NCBI GenBank assembly: GCA_023653785.1
Contig: JAMKCH010057988.1
Location: 1-64,000 of the forward strand
Length of the DNA stretch: 64,000 bases
Reading direction: 5' to 3'
DNA from: Ophioderma brevispina
Taxonomy: Eukaryota > Echinodermata > Ophiuroidea > Amphilepidida > Ophiodermatidae
Part shown: positions 10,886 through 22,702 of the stretch, piece by piece
Layout: each line of letters opens with the position of its first letter
Position numbering within the stretch: position 1 is the first letter of the stretch
Position numbers and translations under genes: made by a program
Notes under the pieces: model-generated
What the model was told of the DNA's origin: nothing
What the model saw: the letters and a program-made list of their open reading frames with translations, nothing else
Databases searched by the model: none

Positions 10886-12522
10886 TAGTTTAGTGTGTAG
10901 AAGGGTCTCGTGCCACCCCCTGAAATATATTTCTAATCGATGTCTCTACATCAGAAAACGCGTAGAAAACGATTAGCATGTTAAAAACTTCAAAAATTGT
11001 CCCATCTACCCTTTTTATGTACTTTATGTAATTAGGATCGCCATTACAGAAAAACCATATCTCAACAACAAGAAAACAAAAAATGTTGTTTCTGAGGCAT
11101 CGTGAACTCTTGTCGATCACATTTTTATTATTATCTTGCTTCGGATCCAAGATGGCAGCCAACATGGCCGCTCCAACGATCTGTAAAACATAAAAACAAT
11201 ATATACCTGTAATATTTAATTGTATAGTCAAAAATAATAAATATAATGATCAATTTAAGTAAGAGATGCATGTCTTTGACCCTCACAAGAAACTCATATC
11301 TATCTTGTTTGTATAATATGCATATCTTAAATTCAAGTAACGACTAGTTCTCTCCCCCATCAAGAATCTTTTGAACCCAAGAAAATTGCCTTGTAACTAG
11401 ATTTGTCATCTCACAATAATAATAAAAGTCTAAATTAAAGTATGAGATATATGCGTTTGACCAGTATAAACACACAGGTGGCAATTTTGTTTGTTAAAAT
11501 TTAAGATGGCGGTCAATATGGCCCCATTCAAAGAATTTAAACCTTAACAATTATCCTATTTTTGTCGTACATCTAGAAGCACCCAGAAAGAATGATGAAG
11601 TGCAAATTAGAATGTATAATATCATTAGTAACTCATAACTGCTATTTTTGTTCCAGTAGTATTTCTTAAATACAAGATGTCGGCTTACAAGATTTTTGCA
11701 CTCGGTGATATTAGCCGCCATCTTCATTTTCAAATAAGTTAACCAAACAAAAATACCAGCTTTGGGTTTTTTTAATTGGTCAAACGCACATTTCTCATAC
11801 TTTATTCACATTTTCATCCTAATTTTCTCCGGGTACTCCGGTTTCCTCCTGCTTCTAAAATCGAGCTTCTTGGCATAATCTGTTCTGGTATTTACGGTTT
11901 CTCTGATGTGCTGAGCGCCTTTCATGGCTGCCGCACAGCGCCTTGAGCACGTTTACGTGGATATGTCGCGCGTTAAAAATACACATTATTATTATTATTA
12001 ATTTGGGGACAATATGAAGTAATTTCTAAGTTTTAACATATTTCGAAGGAGGACAAATTGGCCGCCATATTGAATGTTAAATATACTCACTAAGCAAAAC
12101 AGGCAGATATGAGTTTCTAATAGTCGAAGACATATATTCCTTAATTTATTTTCCCATTTTATGACTATACGACTAAATAATACAGGCATTTAGCACTTTT
12201 ATACTTTGTAGATCTTTGAGGCGGCCATGTTGGCTACCCTCTTGGATCCGAAGCAAAACAACAATACAAATATACATGGCAAGCGGTCATAATGGCTCTA
12301 GAAGAACAATTTTTGTTTTTTGTTGTTGAGATACGGTGAAAACTATATTTTTCTGTAATGGCGATCCTAATTTGCATAAATTTACCTAAAAATGGCACGT
12401 GGGACAATTTTTGAATTTTTTAACATAGCTAATCGTATTCTACGCATTTTTTCTGATATAGAAACATTGATTAGAAATTGATTTCAGGGGGTGCACGAGA
12501 CCCCCTTCTACCCACTAAACTA
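10886..12522. mobile_element. Fold-back DNA element with ~300 bp terminal inverted repeats
   Basis: The left end (TAGTTTAGTGTGTAGAAGGG...) and right end (...CCCTTCTACCCACTAAACTA) are reverse complements, and the match continues inward for about 300 bases on each side: GATCGCCATTACAGAAAAA pairs with TTTTTCTGTAATGGCGATC, and GGATCCAAGATGGCAGCCA with GGCTACCCTCTTGGATCC. TAA lies directly outside both ends (10883-10885 and 12523-12525), a possible 3 bp target duplication as made by PIF/Harbinger elements, though TA or chance is possible. The interior has no coding frame, so the element is non-autonomous. It contains ATGGCGGC-type motifs and a nested SINE tail at about 11.8-12.0 kb. Confidence 0.85.
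11810..12000 (+). mobile_element. SINE (or LINE 3' end) with ATT tail
   Basis: The block with CCGGGTACTCCGGTTTCC, then GAGCGCCTTTCATGG, GCGCCTTGAGCACG and GCGCGTTAAAAATACACATT, ends in (ATT)n at 11985-12000. This resembles the widespread deuterostome-type SINE/LINE 3' module whose end reads GCGCTnnAAATAC followed by ATT repeats. It lies nested inside the fold-back element. The assignment is from pattern memory. Confidence 0.6.
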
Positions 12523-12530
12523 TAATGTTG

Positions 12531-13085
12531 GGGGAACTTAGAACTTGTGATACCTATCTATAGATCTAGAGTAAGCGAGTGGAATAACCTAAAACCCGAA
12601 ACAGATAATAGGTTGTGGGCATTACCTGTATATAGGGCATTACCTGTATATAGGGCTGTGTAATCGCAAGACACCGTTGACCAAATGCAGTATATATCAA
12701 GAGGGCCTATAAATAAGTACGACTTTGCAAGATTTTCGTTTCCTGTATTACCGTGACATGACTTTCCAAAATGAATACGTCGTCTCCATGACTGTCATCA
12801 TGAATCCAATCCTAATAATTAAACAAACCCTCTCAAATAGAAAAGTAAATATCACTCCTAATATTAATACGTGTTACCGGAAAGTAATAACGGTTTATAC
12901 AGTTTGCAGGCTTCACTTTTTACAATGATACTAAATTAAATCAAAGGTTCAGGGTTCGATCGCTAAAAGCCTCGTCCCCAGAACCCAGATTTTACCAGAA
13001 GTGGTCACAATTTTCGTGCCGGAAGAAGCTACTATTAATTCCATTTACTGCAGGGCTAATGGATTTATTGTTTTGATCCTCTTAT
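12531..13085. other. No recognisable gene
   Basis: A small duplicated GGGCATTACCTGTATATA occurs at about 12617-12650 as two adjacent copies. The frame at 12725-12928 has no recognisable motif. Confidence 0.4.
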
Positions 13086-13089
13086 GAGC

Positions 13090-13470
13090 GAAAAGGTTCG
13101 ATAGTCTGAGTTAAGCATAGGGTTCATTGGTCCGAAGGGTCATTAGTCCCGAATTCAGCACAGGTTCATTGATCCGAAGGGCCATTGGTCCGAATCGACC
13201 ATAAGGTCATTGGTCCGAATCCTAAACCCTACTCGTAACTGAATCGTAACCCTAACAGTAACCCAAACCCTAACCCTAACATTAACCTTAGTTAACAGGC
13301 CCCCTTCGGACCAATTAAACCGGTATGCTCATTCAGAAACTAGGGAACCTCGGACGGACCAATGAACTTTATGTTAACTTCTGACTAAGACCCTAATGCT
13401 TTATTCGACTAATTAATGACCGCCTCGGACCAATAAACCTTTCGAACCTTTGTTAATTCGAACACTAATG
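13090..13470. repeat. Inverted minisatellite flanking telomere-like repeats
   Basis: The left part (13090-13220) holds several copies of GGTTCATTGGTCCGAA-type units on the plus strand. The right part (13300-13470) holds the reverse complement (TTCGGACCAATTAAACC, CTCGGACCAATAAACC). Between them, 13221-13289 contains imperfect CCCTAA repeats, including ACCCAAACCCTAACCCTAAC at 13261-13280. The whole is a fold-back structure with a telomere-like centre. Confidence 0.8.
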
Positions 13471-13599
13471 ACCTTTCGAACAGTAAAATAAGGTGTTAAT
13501 ATTACCTAACAACACTATTTAGATCAAAATCGACATTGTTCAATTTGAAAATGACTGATATTGGCTTTAATTAACACTTAGTTGTAACCCAAGGGGGTG

Positions 13600-14400
13600 G
13601 GTGGGGGGGGTGGTTCCTAGGGACCTTCCCAATTATGTTTTCGCGCTGGGCCGCATTTACGCGTGGTTTTTCGCGCCGAATTTTTTTGTAATTGGGTCTG
13701 AACTTTTAAACAAAATGCCGCTTTCTTTTTATACCAAAAAAATTAAAAAATCGGTCCAAGCCGTTAATGAGTTAATTAGTGAGGGGTCCCATGGACCCAC
13801 CCCCCTTGGGCACTAACGGAAGTCAACTGAGAATATTAACAACAAACACAAATCAAAGAACCAAAGCAATTTTTTTTTTGCTGCATATATTTTCACACAT
13901 ACATATAAGTAACAAATATGTAACATTAAAAATAATTAACCCTGTTTAATGTGCGGAAACAAACACTTTCATTGTAGACGTTGCTAAACCGTTACTGTAC
14001 AAAGTCTAGTGGGACCATGATGTGTAATTTTGCAACAACCACGTTAAAAATACAGATTCCTAAAACTTCAATTTTTTGTTTTGTAAAATACCGTGAGATT
14101 TGGGTCTTCTAGAGTAGATTCAACATCAAAGTTTGATGTAAGCGCAAGGCCTATTTGAATTTTCCGTCTTTTTTGCCCATTTTTCGCGTGATTTTGAAAA
14201 CAACTAACTGACTTTGGCCCCTAATTTTGCAGCCAAATACAAATTTCATTTTTTACTTATTGCTGATTTGGGGTTCTCTTAGACCATTCACATGTGGTAT
14301 AAATTTTCGTACAAAAATTTTCCTCGGGAAAGTGGTTTCCTTAGGGGGGGGTCCCATGGAGCCCCCCCCCCCCCCTTTGGGCACAACGGGAGTGAAAACC
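13600..14400 (+). repeat. Two diverged direct copies of a TE-like segment
   Basis: GGGGTCCCATGGACCCACCC near 13784-13803, followed by CTTGGGCACTAACGG, recurs as GGGTCCCATGGAGCCCCC... near 14349-14366, followed by CTTTGGGCACAACGG. The sequence upstream of both also looks related (TTTTCGCG and AAATTTTCG blocks). No coding potential is visible. They probably represent two ends or two copies of the same repeat. Confidence 0.5.
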
Positions 14401-14574
14401 CCTTGGTCACTTAAGGTTAAGGTTCATAAAGTCACTCTTGCCCTCCCATACATTGATCATTGTTACCACTCTTGGTTTGAATTTACGTAATACTTTGCAA
14501 TGTGACACTTTAACCAAATTTCCAAACTTTGACCCAACAAAATAACCTATTTTAGACCGCAATATGAACTACGG

Positions 14575-14940
14575 TATAGTTTTAACACTAAACCGTGAGT
14601 ACATTTACTAAACTGAAGGTACGGTTTTATTAAACTGTGGGTGCAGTTTACTTAACTGTGGGTACCGTTTTACCTAACTTTGGGTACACTTTACTAAACT
14701 GCGGGTACACTTTTACTTAACATGTGGATACAGTTTACTAAACAGATTACTAAACTGGGGTACAATTTACTAAACTGTGGGTACAGTCTATTATACTGTG
14801 GGTATAAGAGTTTACCTGTCAACATATTAAAAAACTGTGGGAACAGTTTTTGTAATCTGTTTCCACCTCTTACTAAGCCTGTAGAAACAGTTTACTAAAT
14901 GTCAATAATACAATTTACCAAAACTGTGGATACTGGGATA
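14575..14940 (+). repeat. ~21 bp minisatellite, about 15 diverged copies
   Basis: Consensus approximately ACTGTGGGTACAGTTTACTAA. Clear copies include AACTGTGGGTGCAGTTTACT near 14634, CTGTGGGTACCGTTT near 14657, CTGTGGGTACAGTCTAT near 14777 and CTGTAGAAACAGTTTAC near 14879. The unit is itself a partial palindrome (TGTGGGTACAGT), so single strands could form short hairpins. Confidence 0.85.
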
Positions 14941-15324
14941 ATTGGCTATAAACTATCGTTAATGGTACAATCTCGAACTTGTCTATTTCGCAAAAAAAGA
15001 AAGTTTGTAATTAGGATACATTTTAATTCGCATCCCATAATATTCAGTGGCTGCTGAAAGATCCTTCCATATCTCTACGTGTCTACTCTCATCCATTAGT
15101 TTTTCCGTTGGTTCAGGGAAGGTCCAGTTGGTCATTTTCACACGACGTGGCACTATTTTACAATGGAACGGACAGAATATAGCGTTTCCAGCGCGTCGGT
15201 TAAATTACAATCGGAGATCCCGATTTTAATGTTAAAAATCGCTTCCTTTTGTGACCGATACGCACTTTTGAGCATTACCGTTCTTCGCAAGTAATACATG
15301 TAAGATACAAGACAAATTAACCCA

Positions 15325-16340
15325 TTTTCGCGCTTCCAGCAAGCCTTCTGTGTTAATAATTGTTCAATAGATAGCCTTGAGAAAGCTATTCCAGACTTTT
15401 TCGTTGATCCCCACAGACCGTTGCGGTTGTTGTGTTATGAGCAAATGCTTTTCCCACGGGCCATATTCTACTGGTGTCTATAATTTCTGCCCTTTCGGAC
15501 AGAAAATACCAATTGATTGCGAATTTCTTACACAAATTGACCGAATTTGCATGTAAGATTAGTACAGACGTGGTTACTAAGTGTTACCGTTCAGATGAAA
15601 ATAAAATCCAACTTTTTTTGAGGTTAGTCTGGGAGCGAGGCTGTGGGATCACGAAATGCCCCTTACATGTCTTTGTTAGGTGGACAAATGCTCAAGAAAT
15701 CCACAATAATCCTAGTAAAAAAAACATAAATGGACAGCACATGTGGCATATAGCACACGGAGACATAACACTTGCATATGACGCCCAAACGCACACGATC
15801 GACATCACATGCAATTGTGAGAATAAGCCTTTCTCAACGATATCTTGTGAACCATAAACAAAATAGAAGGTGCTAGAATCACGAAACGTACTTTCAACAT
15901 TAGCCAGTGCATATTGGAGTTATGGTTTGGCCACCTTTGAAACCTGACCAAAGACTGAAGGCGGGGGCATTCTTAAGGCTTAAAGGGGCATTTCGTGATC
16001 CACAACCTCGTCCCCCCGACTTACCTCAAAGAAGTTGAGATTTTTATATCATCTGAACCGTTAGCCTGGTAGAATCCACGCGCCGTCCGTACCCTAATCT
16101 TACGTTGCCCAAATTCGGCCAGTTCTGTAAGAAAAATCGCAATGTGGTTATTTTCGTCCGTAAAACGGACAGAATTAGAGCACAGTGGCTATGGGACCGT
16201 GGGAAACAAGCAATTGCTCATAAACACGAAACCGCAAGATCGGGATCAACTCAAATTTTGTGAATAGGCTTTTCTCAGGGATACCTAGGTGACACAGCTG
16301 AAATAAAACAGAAGATGCTGTGTGGAATCACGAAATGCCA
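15325..16340. mobile_element. Fold-back element with ~350 bp inverted arms
   Basis: The left arm (~15325-15680) and right arm (~15985-16340) align in reverse complement over most of their length. Examples are GGATCACGAAATGCCCCTT near 15646 against AAAGGGGCATTTCGTGATCC near 15981, and matching GAATTTG/CAAATTC, CGGTTCAGATGA and TTTGAGGT blocks. The 127-codon plus frame at 15474-15857 lies mostly in the left arm and is not a credible gene. A partial copy of the right arm recurs at 28160-28316, showing that this is a dispersed family. It has no transposase, so it is non-autonomous. Confidence 0.8.
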
Positions 16341-16362
16341 CCTTTTTAATTGAAAATGTAGG

Positions 16363-16412
16363 TTTTTTTTTTTTTTTTTTTTTTAATTTTTTAGGTTTTT
16401 TCTTTTTTTAAA
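16363..16412. repeat. Poly-T tract
   Basis: A run of about 22 T then further T-rich sequence, just outside the fold-back element. It could be the poly-A tail of a minus-strand retroposon, but no body is recognisable. Confidence 0.7.
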
Positions 16413-17365
16413 TTTGGTGGGGGGGGAAGGTGTTGGTGTGCGCAGTGTGTGTTGGAATTGTGTATGTATGTGTGTGTGCATATTTGGTTGTATTACAAAC
16501 TTAGGTTATATAGTTTCTAAACATAAATAATAAATGGATATTACTACTGGACAAGACGGAATAATATTTCTCCACAGATGATTAAAAAAACATTTACAAG
16601 TCAGCGACTTTCTTTTTAATAGTCTTATGACGCAAATATACCTCCAGTGTGAAATCAATTAAATTTTATAGATAGAATATAAAAATACATAAAGGTGCTT
16701 TCTAAAGACGCGGAGGAACAGGAAAGTTGGACAGGACAAAACTAAGGGCGTATCTTACTACCTTGTTCTCTACCAAAAGCCCCCCCCCCCTGCCTTCCTT
16801 GTTACCTTATTATTTCGCCCACATTATACACGGGATCGACCAGCTCTCTTCCGAACAAGAGAACGGGTGCTAATCGTAAAGGTCTTCCATGTCGAATGCA
16901 TTTTGTAATTATTGACATTGCAAACTAATAAGGTGATTTAATTTGTAAAGTAGTTTTAGTAGTTTTAAGGGGAATATTAGGGTAACTCCCGTTTATTGGA
17001 AATCATCCTTTCTTCTAATGTTGATAACCAACCCACCCTACCCCACAGAGAGACAACTGAGGTGTTAGTGGACGGTCGCAGTGACGTTACGGAGAAATCG
17101 CGTTTGAGTAGGATATGTGTATACACTGTATTCATATTGGGAATTCCCTCTGATGCATTTTGTTAATTATCGACATTGGAAAAAAAGCTGATTCGAAATA
17201 AGGGAGACTCGTTGTGTTTTATTTTTTAATTATCAGCATGGTAATATTATTAACATTGTACTTAAACTATTAATCAGTTGGTAAAATCACTGAAATTATC
17301 AGCTTTTTGCGATGCAACTCTGTTATATTGACCAATCACAAGTACCTGCTCACACAGGGCTGCTT
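16413..17365. other. No recognisable gene
   Basis: Contains a GT-rich patch (about 16430-16485, TGTGTATGTATGTGTGTGTG-like) and short unsupported frames only. Confidence 0.4.
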
Positions 17366-17369
17366 CACA

Positions 17370-17620
17370 TTGACTGGAACTGCAAACGTAATTTCTGTGC
17401 AACTTTCTTTGCTGCCACATTTGTGGTAAATGTCATTAAGACACTTAACTTCAAGCTTTCTTCAAAAATATGAGCTATTAATCTTGTAATAACAGTTCCA
17501 ACATTGTAATAGGAGGTGTACCTGAATTTAATTTCAGACATGCGTCTGCAATTAAGTTTTCTTAAACCATCGTGATTAACGCCAGTACATGGGATATCCA
17601 AATAAATACTAAAATATTGA
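17370..17620 (-). pseudogene. Exon-like segment, copy 1 (unrecognised family)
   Basis: Minus-strand reading gives YNVGTVI in one frame, then in the next CYYKINSSYF and, after one stop, CLNDIYHKCGSKESCTEIT followed by FAVPVN. The related segment at 18917-19300 shares LNVGTVYYK, SSSECITEITFAIPKN and the spacing between them. Two copies conserving a reading such as ECxTEITFAxPxN suggest coding ancestry, either a duplicated host exon or an unknown transposon ORF. Both copies have stops and frameshifts. I do not recognise the family. The overlapping 104-codon frame (17365-17679) covers the segment but shifts out of the conserved frame. Confidence 0.4.
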
Positions 17621-18916
17621 TTGTGAGAGGGGAAATAAATAGATTTACTAAAACATATAGTGACACAATTTAAGCTCAACTTATAGATAATATTGTTTAG
17701 TTTAGAATTATCGCCAGATATCAGACTCTTAGAAATTTATTATTTCAATTATTGATATTATATTATTATTATTATTATTGAATTCATCTAATACAAGTAT
17801 TCACCTCGTTGTCAAAGGTTAGCCCAATCACTATAAACCCATGTTACGTACAAGTATCGCTCATCGCTTCGTAAAAATACCGTTATGATTTCACAGAACA
17901 ACTACAATATTCATTGAAACTTAAAAATTTCATTGCAAGCGTATATGTGCTTATTTCAATTTTAAACTTTGATGTTAGCAGCCAACTACAGTTCACGTTT
18001 TGCTTTCAACCGATATGGTATTAGACCAGTTAACAGCAATGTATGTAAACATGTTAGGGCATGGTATCTTGAACTAGGTCGGACTGGGTGACACACGGGC
18101 AATGTATTTGTTAGCTGTAGAGTTTTAAATACTATGGGCCATAACGATGGCAGGAATGGATTGGCAGTCAACAAAGAAAAGTGAGTAGGATGTTAACTGG
18201 TCTATAGAGTGTAAAACAAACAGATAAGAAGAAACAGGGACACATCTGACTGAAGAAAATCAAGCAACCATTTAAAGGTGAAAGCATAACCTACTACTGA
18301 ATTATAGAAAGTTCTTTAAGTATGGCTGCTGTGACAATTAATCTATTCATATGCAAATATTTATGTTACCTACTATGTAATCACAGAAGAAGGGAACAAT
18401 TTTACCTATAAAAAAGGGCTTTAAAAATTACGTTTGGCGCTCAGTAGTAATGTCAACCCTTTTTTCTGGATCCTTGTATAAAGAACTAATAAAAAGCAAT
18501 TAAACTAGTTAGGTTGGCACCAAGTACTATTATGATTAAACAACATCAAATAATTGTATATAAATTTTATGAAAATATTTCATGAGAATTTAAAAAACCC
18601 ATTAATGCAGGTCGTCACCAGACGTGTTAACTTATAATTTTCGAAACATATTTCCTTATAAAAGGATTATTAAGATCAATGGATGGACATATTTCGCAGA
18701 CTATGAGTTTTTATCACAAACAAGAATCCCATTTCTCACCTGCATTGAGGGAACTTTCTGAACTGGGCACGCCATAAGTCTTATCCAAGATTTCCATTCA
18801 GGTCAGTAGACATTGGACATCTTAATATTTCTATCCACAACTCTGTAAGATTTTGGTGGCTACGATCAATTATTTAAACGCATTGTAGTAACTTCGAGAA
18901 AAGCATAGATATGAGT

Positions 18917-19300
18917 CTAACTTGATTTTCGGTTTATATAATGTAGCATTGTCTTTAGATCACAACTTTTGGAAAGAAAACTTTTTATTATTCCTTTTCC
19001 TATTACGTTTTCTAACACTATGCTTTTAGTGCAGAGAATGACTAATAACAGTCCGTGTTCACCATTCTTTGGGATTGCAAACGTAATTTCCGTAATACAT
19101 TCACTGCTTGACACTTATTTGTTATACTCATTCAGTTCACGGGATGAGACGGCAAAAACTCTGAAACGTAACTGCAAGCTTTAAACAACGAGCTGTAAAT
19201 TCTTTGTAATAAACAGTTCCAACATTTAAAAATGAGTCTGGGATGCCAGTTTGTCCTATACCAAACCATCCGCCCGGAAGCTGGTATGTAATGTAAACAT
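18917..19300 (-). pseudogene. Exon-like segment, copy 2 (unrecognised family)
   Basis: Minus-strand frames read GGWFGIGQTGIPDSFLNVGT and VYYK (about 19192-19270), then, after frame changes, SSSECITEITFAIPKNGEHG (from about 19111 down). The segment is a diverged direct copy of 17370-17620. A weaker third echo is TTTTCTAACACTATGCTTT at about 19830-19848 against TTTTCTAACACTATGCTTTT at 19008-19027. I cannot name the protein. It may be a remnant of a small secreted or Cys-containing domain, since Cys residues align between copies, but this is inference. Confidence 0.4.
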
Positions 19301-19439
19301 TATTTCTTATCCTTACGTTATGCTTATTATTCATAATTTGGTTGTCCTGTTCCCATAGCCGTACCGTCATTGGCAAAAAGTTTGGACGACCAAGATAAAC
19401 CTTTGTCGACAGTCGGGTTTGACTGAAACATGTCACGCC

Positions 19440-21540
19440 AAAACTTCTATACTGATAACCTGTTCAACAACTCCGTATAGTGCTGCGCAGGGCTGAATAT
19501 CGGTCCCAGCCTCCAGAGCGGAGCGAAATAAGTCTGCTTTTTCGGCCTCTATGATGGAACAGGCGAGGAAAGCTGGCCCCCACCATCACAGATTGTTGGT
19601 CTGATATGTCTCGTGTACCTACCTTCTACATGTGAGTACGTACATCAGAACAAAGGAAAAACCCTAAAAATTTCCTATGAGCTGCAATGATGCTGGGGTC
19701 GACATTGTCGGTAATCAAAACATCGTCTAAATAATTATTAGCCTACTTAATTTTTTTTTGGGGCATTAATATATTCATTTTTAGATTCACCAAACTTTGA
19801 AAGCAGAACTTTAGTTCTTTTGCTATTGCATTTTCTAACACTATGCTTTCGCGATCATTGCACAGTTTTAAAGATATTTACGACACGACTCAACATTCAA
19901 CTTGGGCCCCTAACACTATCCGATGTTTCTAACTACTCCATGCAAAATCTCTATATTGCCAACCTCATCAGTTAAAATCAGCCTTTTCTAAATATATTTA
20001 TTTATTATTATTACAAGTTAGAGGACCGAGACCTCAGAAGTATACCCAACAGTATTTAACAACTCCCATTAAGGGGAAACTGACCAGGATGACTTGGGAC
20101 ACTCAGGGGTTACCACCTTACTCTTCTGAAAAACTGACTGTGATATATATACACAGGTAGACTCGCTATACATGGACCGACAGCTAAACGTCCCATCCGA
20201 AGGACGCGATATTCTCGTGGTTCATTTGCCAAAGGCAAAATGAACCACGGGGCGAGCGGCACTCTAGTTTTAATTAATAGTTCTTATACAAATTAAATCC
20301 AGAATTCATCCCACGCACCTGACTTTTGAACACAATTTTCATGGTGAATATTTGTATATCTTAACACAAACCTCGATATTGGAACCTTCGACTTGTATGA
20401 TACATGATAGTACCCTTTGTTTTCTATAAAACAGTTGAACTGGGTTGTGTTTATCCGACTATACGACACATTTTTTTATTGATTTGATCTGAAGTCTTTG
20501 ATCTTTTGGCTACGTAGGTTTTGGTTTGAGACCACATGAGCTCTGCTGTTGTGTTAAGATATGGGTAGTATGGAAGAAGACGAATGATTGTATGTCCGTA
20601 TTTTTGCCGGTTTTAATATATAAATGTGGACACAATATCAATATGTCTGATAATTCAAATTAGTTTCCCCGCAAACGCACAATAATATATTCCAGGCCTT
20701 AAAACAAGCTAAAACTTTACCCACATCAATAAGCTACTGTGATGGTCCACCTGTACTCTAATACCAATGGCTCTTCGTATCGCCCAAAGAACGGGATTTC
20801 GCACGGTCCCTCCACAACATTTAATTTAATTCACCTCAGGATGAATGGCATGGGGAAGCATATCGGATGTATCGAGTATAACACATACAATTTTAGTATA
20901 TTACATAATAGTTCTGATGAACAGAGAACGTACTCAACAACACTGGTATTATCACATAGAGTATTGCCTTACATACGATCATTACCACACATGCCATTGG
21001 TTGTTAAATACCAAGACTTTCTGCAAATATCAAGTAACCTATTTACAGAAGCTGTTATTATGATGGTCTTCAGAGACGTAATCAAGTTGCATATAAAGTT
21101 TATCTCATGTTAAATTGCTTCTGAATAAAGTCATGTGATAGATCATTACCACCAGAGGAATGTGATACAACATCGGTTAGTTTCTTTGTACGTACATTGA
21201 AATCACCCATGATGGGCTACAAACACTAGTATGATTATCATGATAATTGACTTGACTTTCAAGTTCATCAAACATCTCTTAAGGAGAATAATTAGACTTC
21301 TCTGGTGGTATTTGTATACAACACAACGACATACTTCGAACTACGAGATTGCTATCAACACGAAACTATATTTTGAGAAGTCATTTTCTGTCAAGTCTAT
21401 GAAAAATCTAGCATTTAACTTTTGTGTGATTTTTATTCGTGTCACTTCGTTAAAAGTTTTCGACGATTCCATTCATTCTGAGAGGTTGTATGCATCCAGG
21501 AAATCAATGCGATATTTACGTGGCGTGGATTGATTTTATT
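19440..21540. other. No recognisable gene; one 124-codon frame of unknown value
   Basis: The plus frame at 20739-21113 is open for 124 codons but overlaps a second frame (20845-21063) and has no motif, signal peptide or membrane segment that I can see. The rest shows only short frames. A compact hairpin lies at 20216-20249. Confidence 0.4.
20216..20249. repeat. Short perfect-stem hairpin
   Basis: CGTGGTTCATTT and TGAACCACG pair, with inner TGCC/GGCA, giving a stem of about 15 bases with one bulge and a loop of a few bases. It lies inside a block with GTCCCATCCGAAGGACGCG, itself partly self-complementary. Function unknown. Confidence 0.6.
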
Positions 21541-21554
21541 TTTGCATGGCCCTC

Positions 21555-22425
21555 ATAGTGTGGTTTGGTATGTCAATGAAACAAATCCCGTATGTTTTTT
21601 GTGCTAAAATTGATTTTCTTGCGGTTTTTCATTCAATAGGGACCAGACTGTCACAAAATGATGGGGGTTCAAATTTTCAGACTGCTGTCCCCTTCTTCAA
21701 GGGGGAAAGGGTTACTACAAGTGAAAATTTGAAATCCAGTCAAATTGTGTTTTTATGTACATTATCATGTTCATCTCCTTATAAGGATTAGAAAAAGTAT
21801 AAAAGTTAAAGCGCTATAGCACTATAATGGTTCAAGGTCATCCTGGGGTAAATTTTAACCAATGCTCAGATTTTGTTGAAACTGGTGATAAGTTTTGTAT
21901 TGTCTGATAGGATCCAAAAATGTATTATTTTACAGTGTGTGACATTTGGTTAGCTAATTACATAGCAAAGTGCAGCAAGGGTCTACATGGTCTATGGGGG
22001 GTCACCGAAACTTTCCCTGGATGTTGCAATGGGGATATCACCAAATCAGTTAAAATGCATTTTCTGTTTCAGTAAGACAAGAGGAATCATTTGACACCAC
22101 TTTCAACAATATCGGGGCATTTACCCCCAGGGTGACCTTGAACCATTATGGGGCTATACCGCTTTAACTGAAGGTTGGAACCTAGGCAAATAATACTTTT
22201 TCTAATCCTTATAAGGAGACGAACGCGTTAGTGTACATTATACACAATTTGACTCGATTTAAACTTTTTCCCTGTACTAACATTTCCCCCTTGAAGAAGA
22301 GGGCAACAGTACGAAAATTTGAACCCCATCATTTTCTGACAGTTTAGGCCCTATTGAAACCCAAGCAGCAACAATATCAATTTTAGCATGAAAATCCTAC
22401 GGTAATACACACCACCCCACACTAT
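21555..22425. mobile_element. Fold-back element with ~300 bp inverted arms
   Basis: The left arm (21555-21870) and right arm (22125-22425) are reverse complements. CTCCTTATAAGGATTAGAAA at about 21775 pairs with TTTCTAATCCTTATAAGGAG near 22199, ATGGTTCAAGGTCATCCTGG at 21827 with GGGTGACCTTGAACCATTAT near 22130, and CTTCTTCAAGGGGGAAA with TTTCCCCCTTGAAGAAG. The outer ends are ATAGTGTGG and CCACACTAT. No target duplication is convincing. There is no coding frame. ATGGTTCAAGGTCATCCTGG recurs at about 56596, linking it to another element in this window. Confidence 0.8.
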
Positions 22426-22629
22426 CACCTACCTAAAGATCGACTACTACTCATAAGATGTAATTCCTTTTATGTGAACCAAAACCCATCGATGTAGATT
22501 AAAGAACCACTTGTTGTAGGCCTAAATGTAAGGCATGTGCGTATCTAAGAGAGCGCAACTTATTGATCACCTCAACCGCTTGAAGCAAAAGTGATGGCGG
22601 TTAGATTGATTATACACCTTTAGTGGTAG

Positions 22630-22702
22630 ACGTTTCATATAGAAGTCCCAATAATCAATTGTAATACCTCATTTGCATCCATGGGACTTCTATATGAAAC
22701 GT
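22630..22702. repeat. Hairpin with perfect 21 bp arms
   Basis: The left arm 22630-22650 (ACGTTTCATATAGAAGTCCC plus A) is exactly reverse complementary to 22682-22702, with a 31-base loop. It has the size of a pre-miRNA-like or recombination hairpin but the uninterrupted stem is unlike most animal pre-miRNAs. It may be a tiny fold-back element. Confidence 0.75.

Noticed and set aside
13221..13289. True telomere or chromosome end
   Set aside because: Only a few imperfect CCCTAA units, flanked on both sides by ordinary sequence and an inverted minisatellite.
15474..15857. 127-codon open frame as a gene
   Set aside because: It runs through the left arm of a fold-back element whose right arm is its reverse complement. 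The frame has no domain and is best explained by chance.
20739..21113. 124-codon protein-coding gene
   Set aside because: No motif, overlapping alternative frame, and no splice or codon evidence. Kept only as an open frame in an unassigned region.
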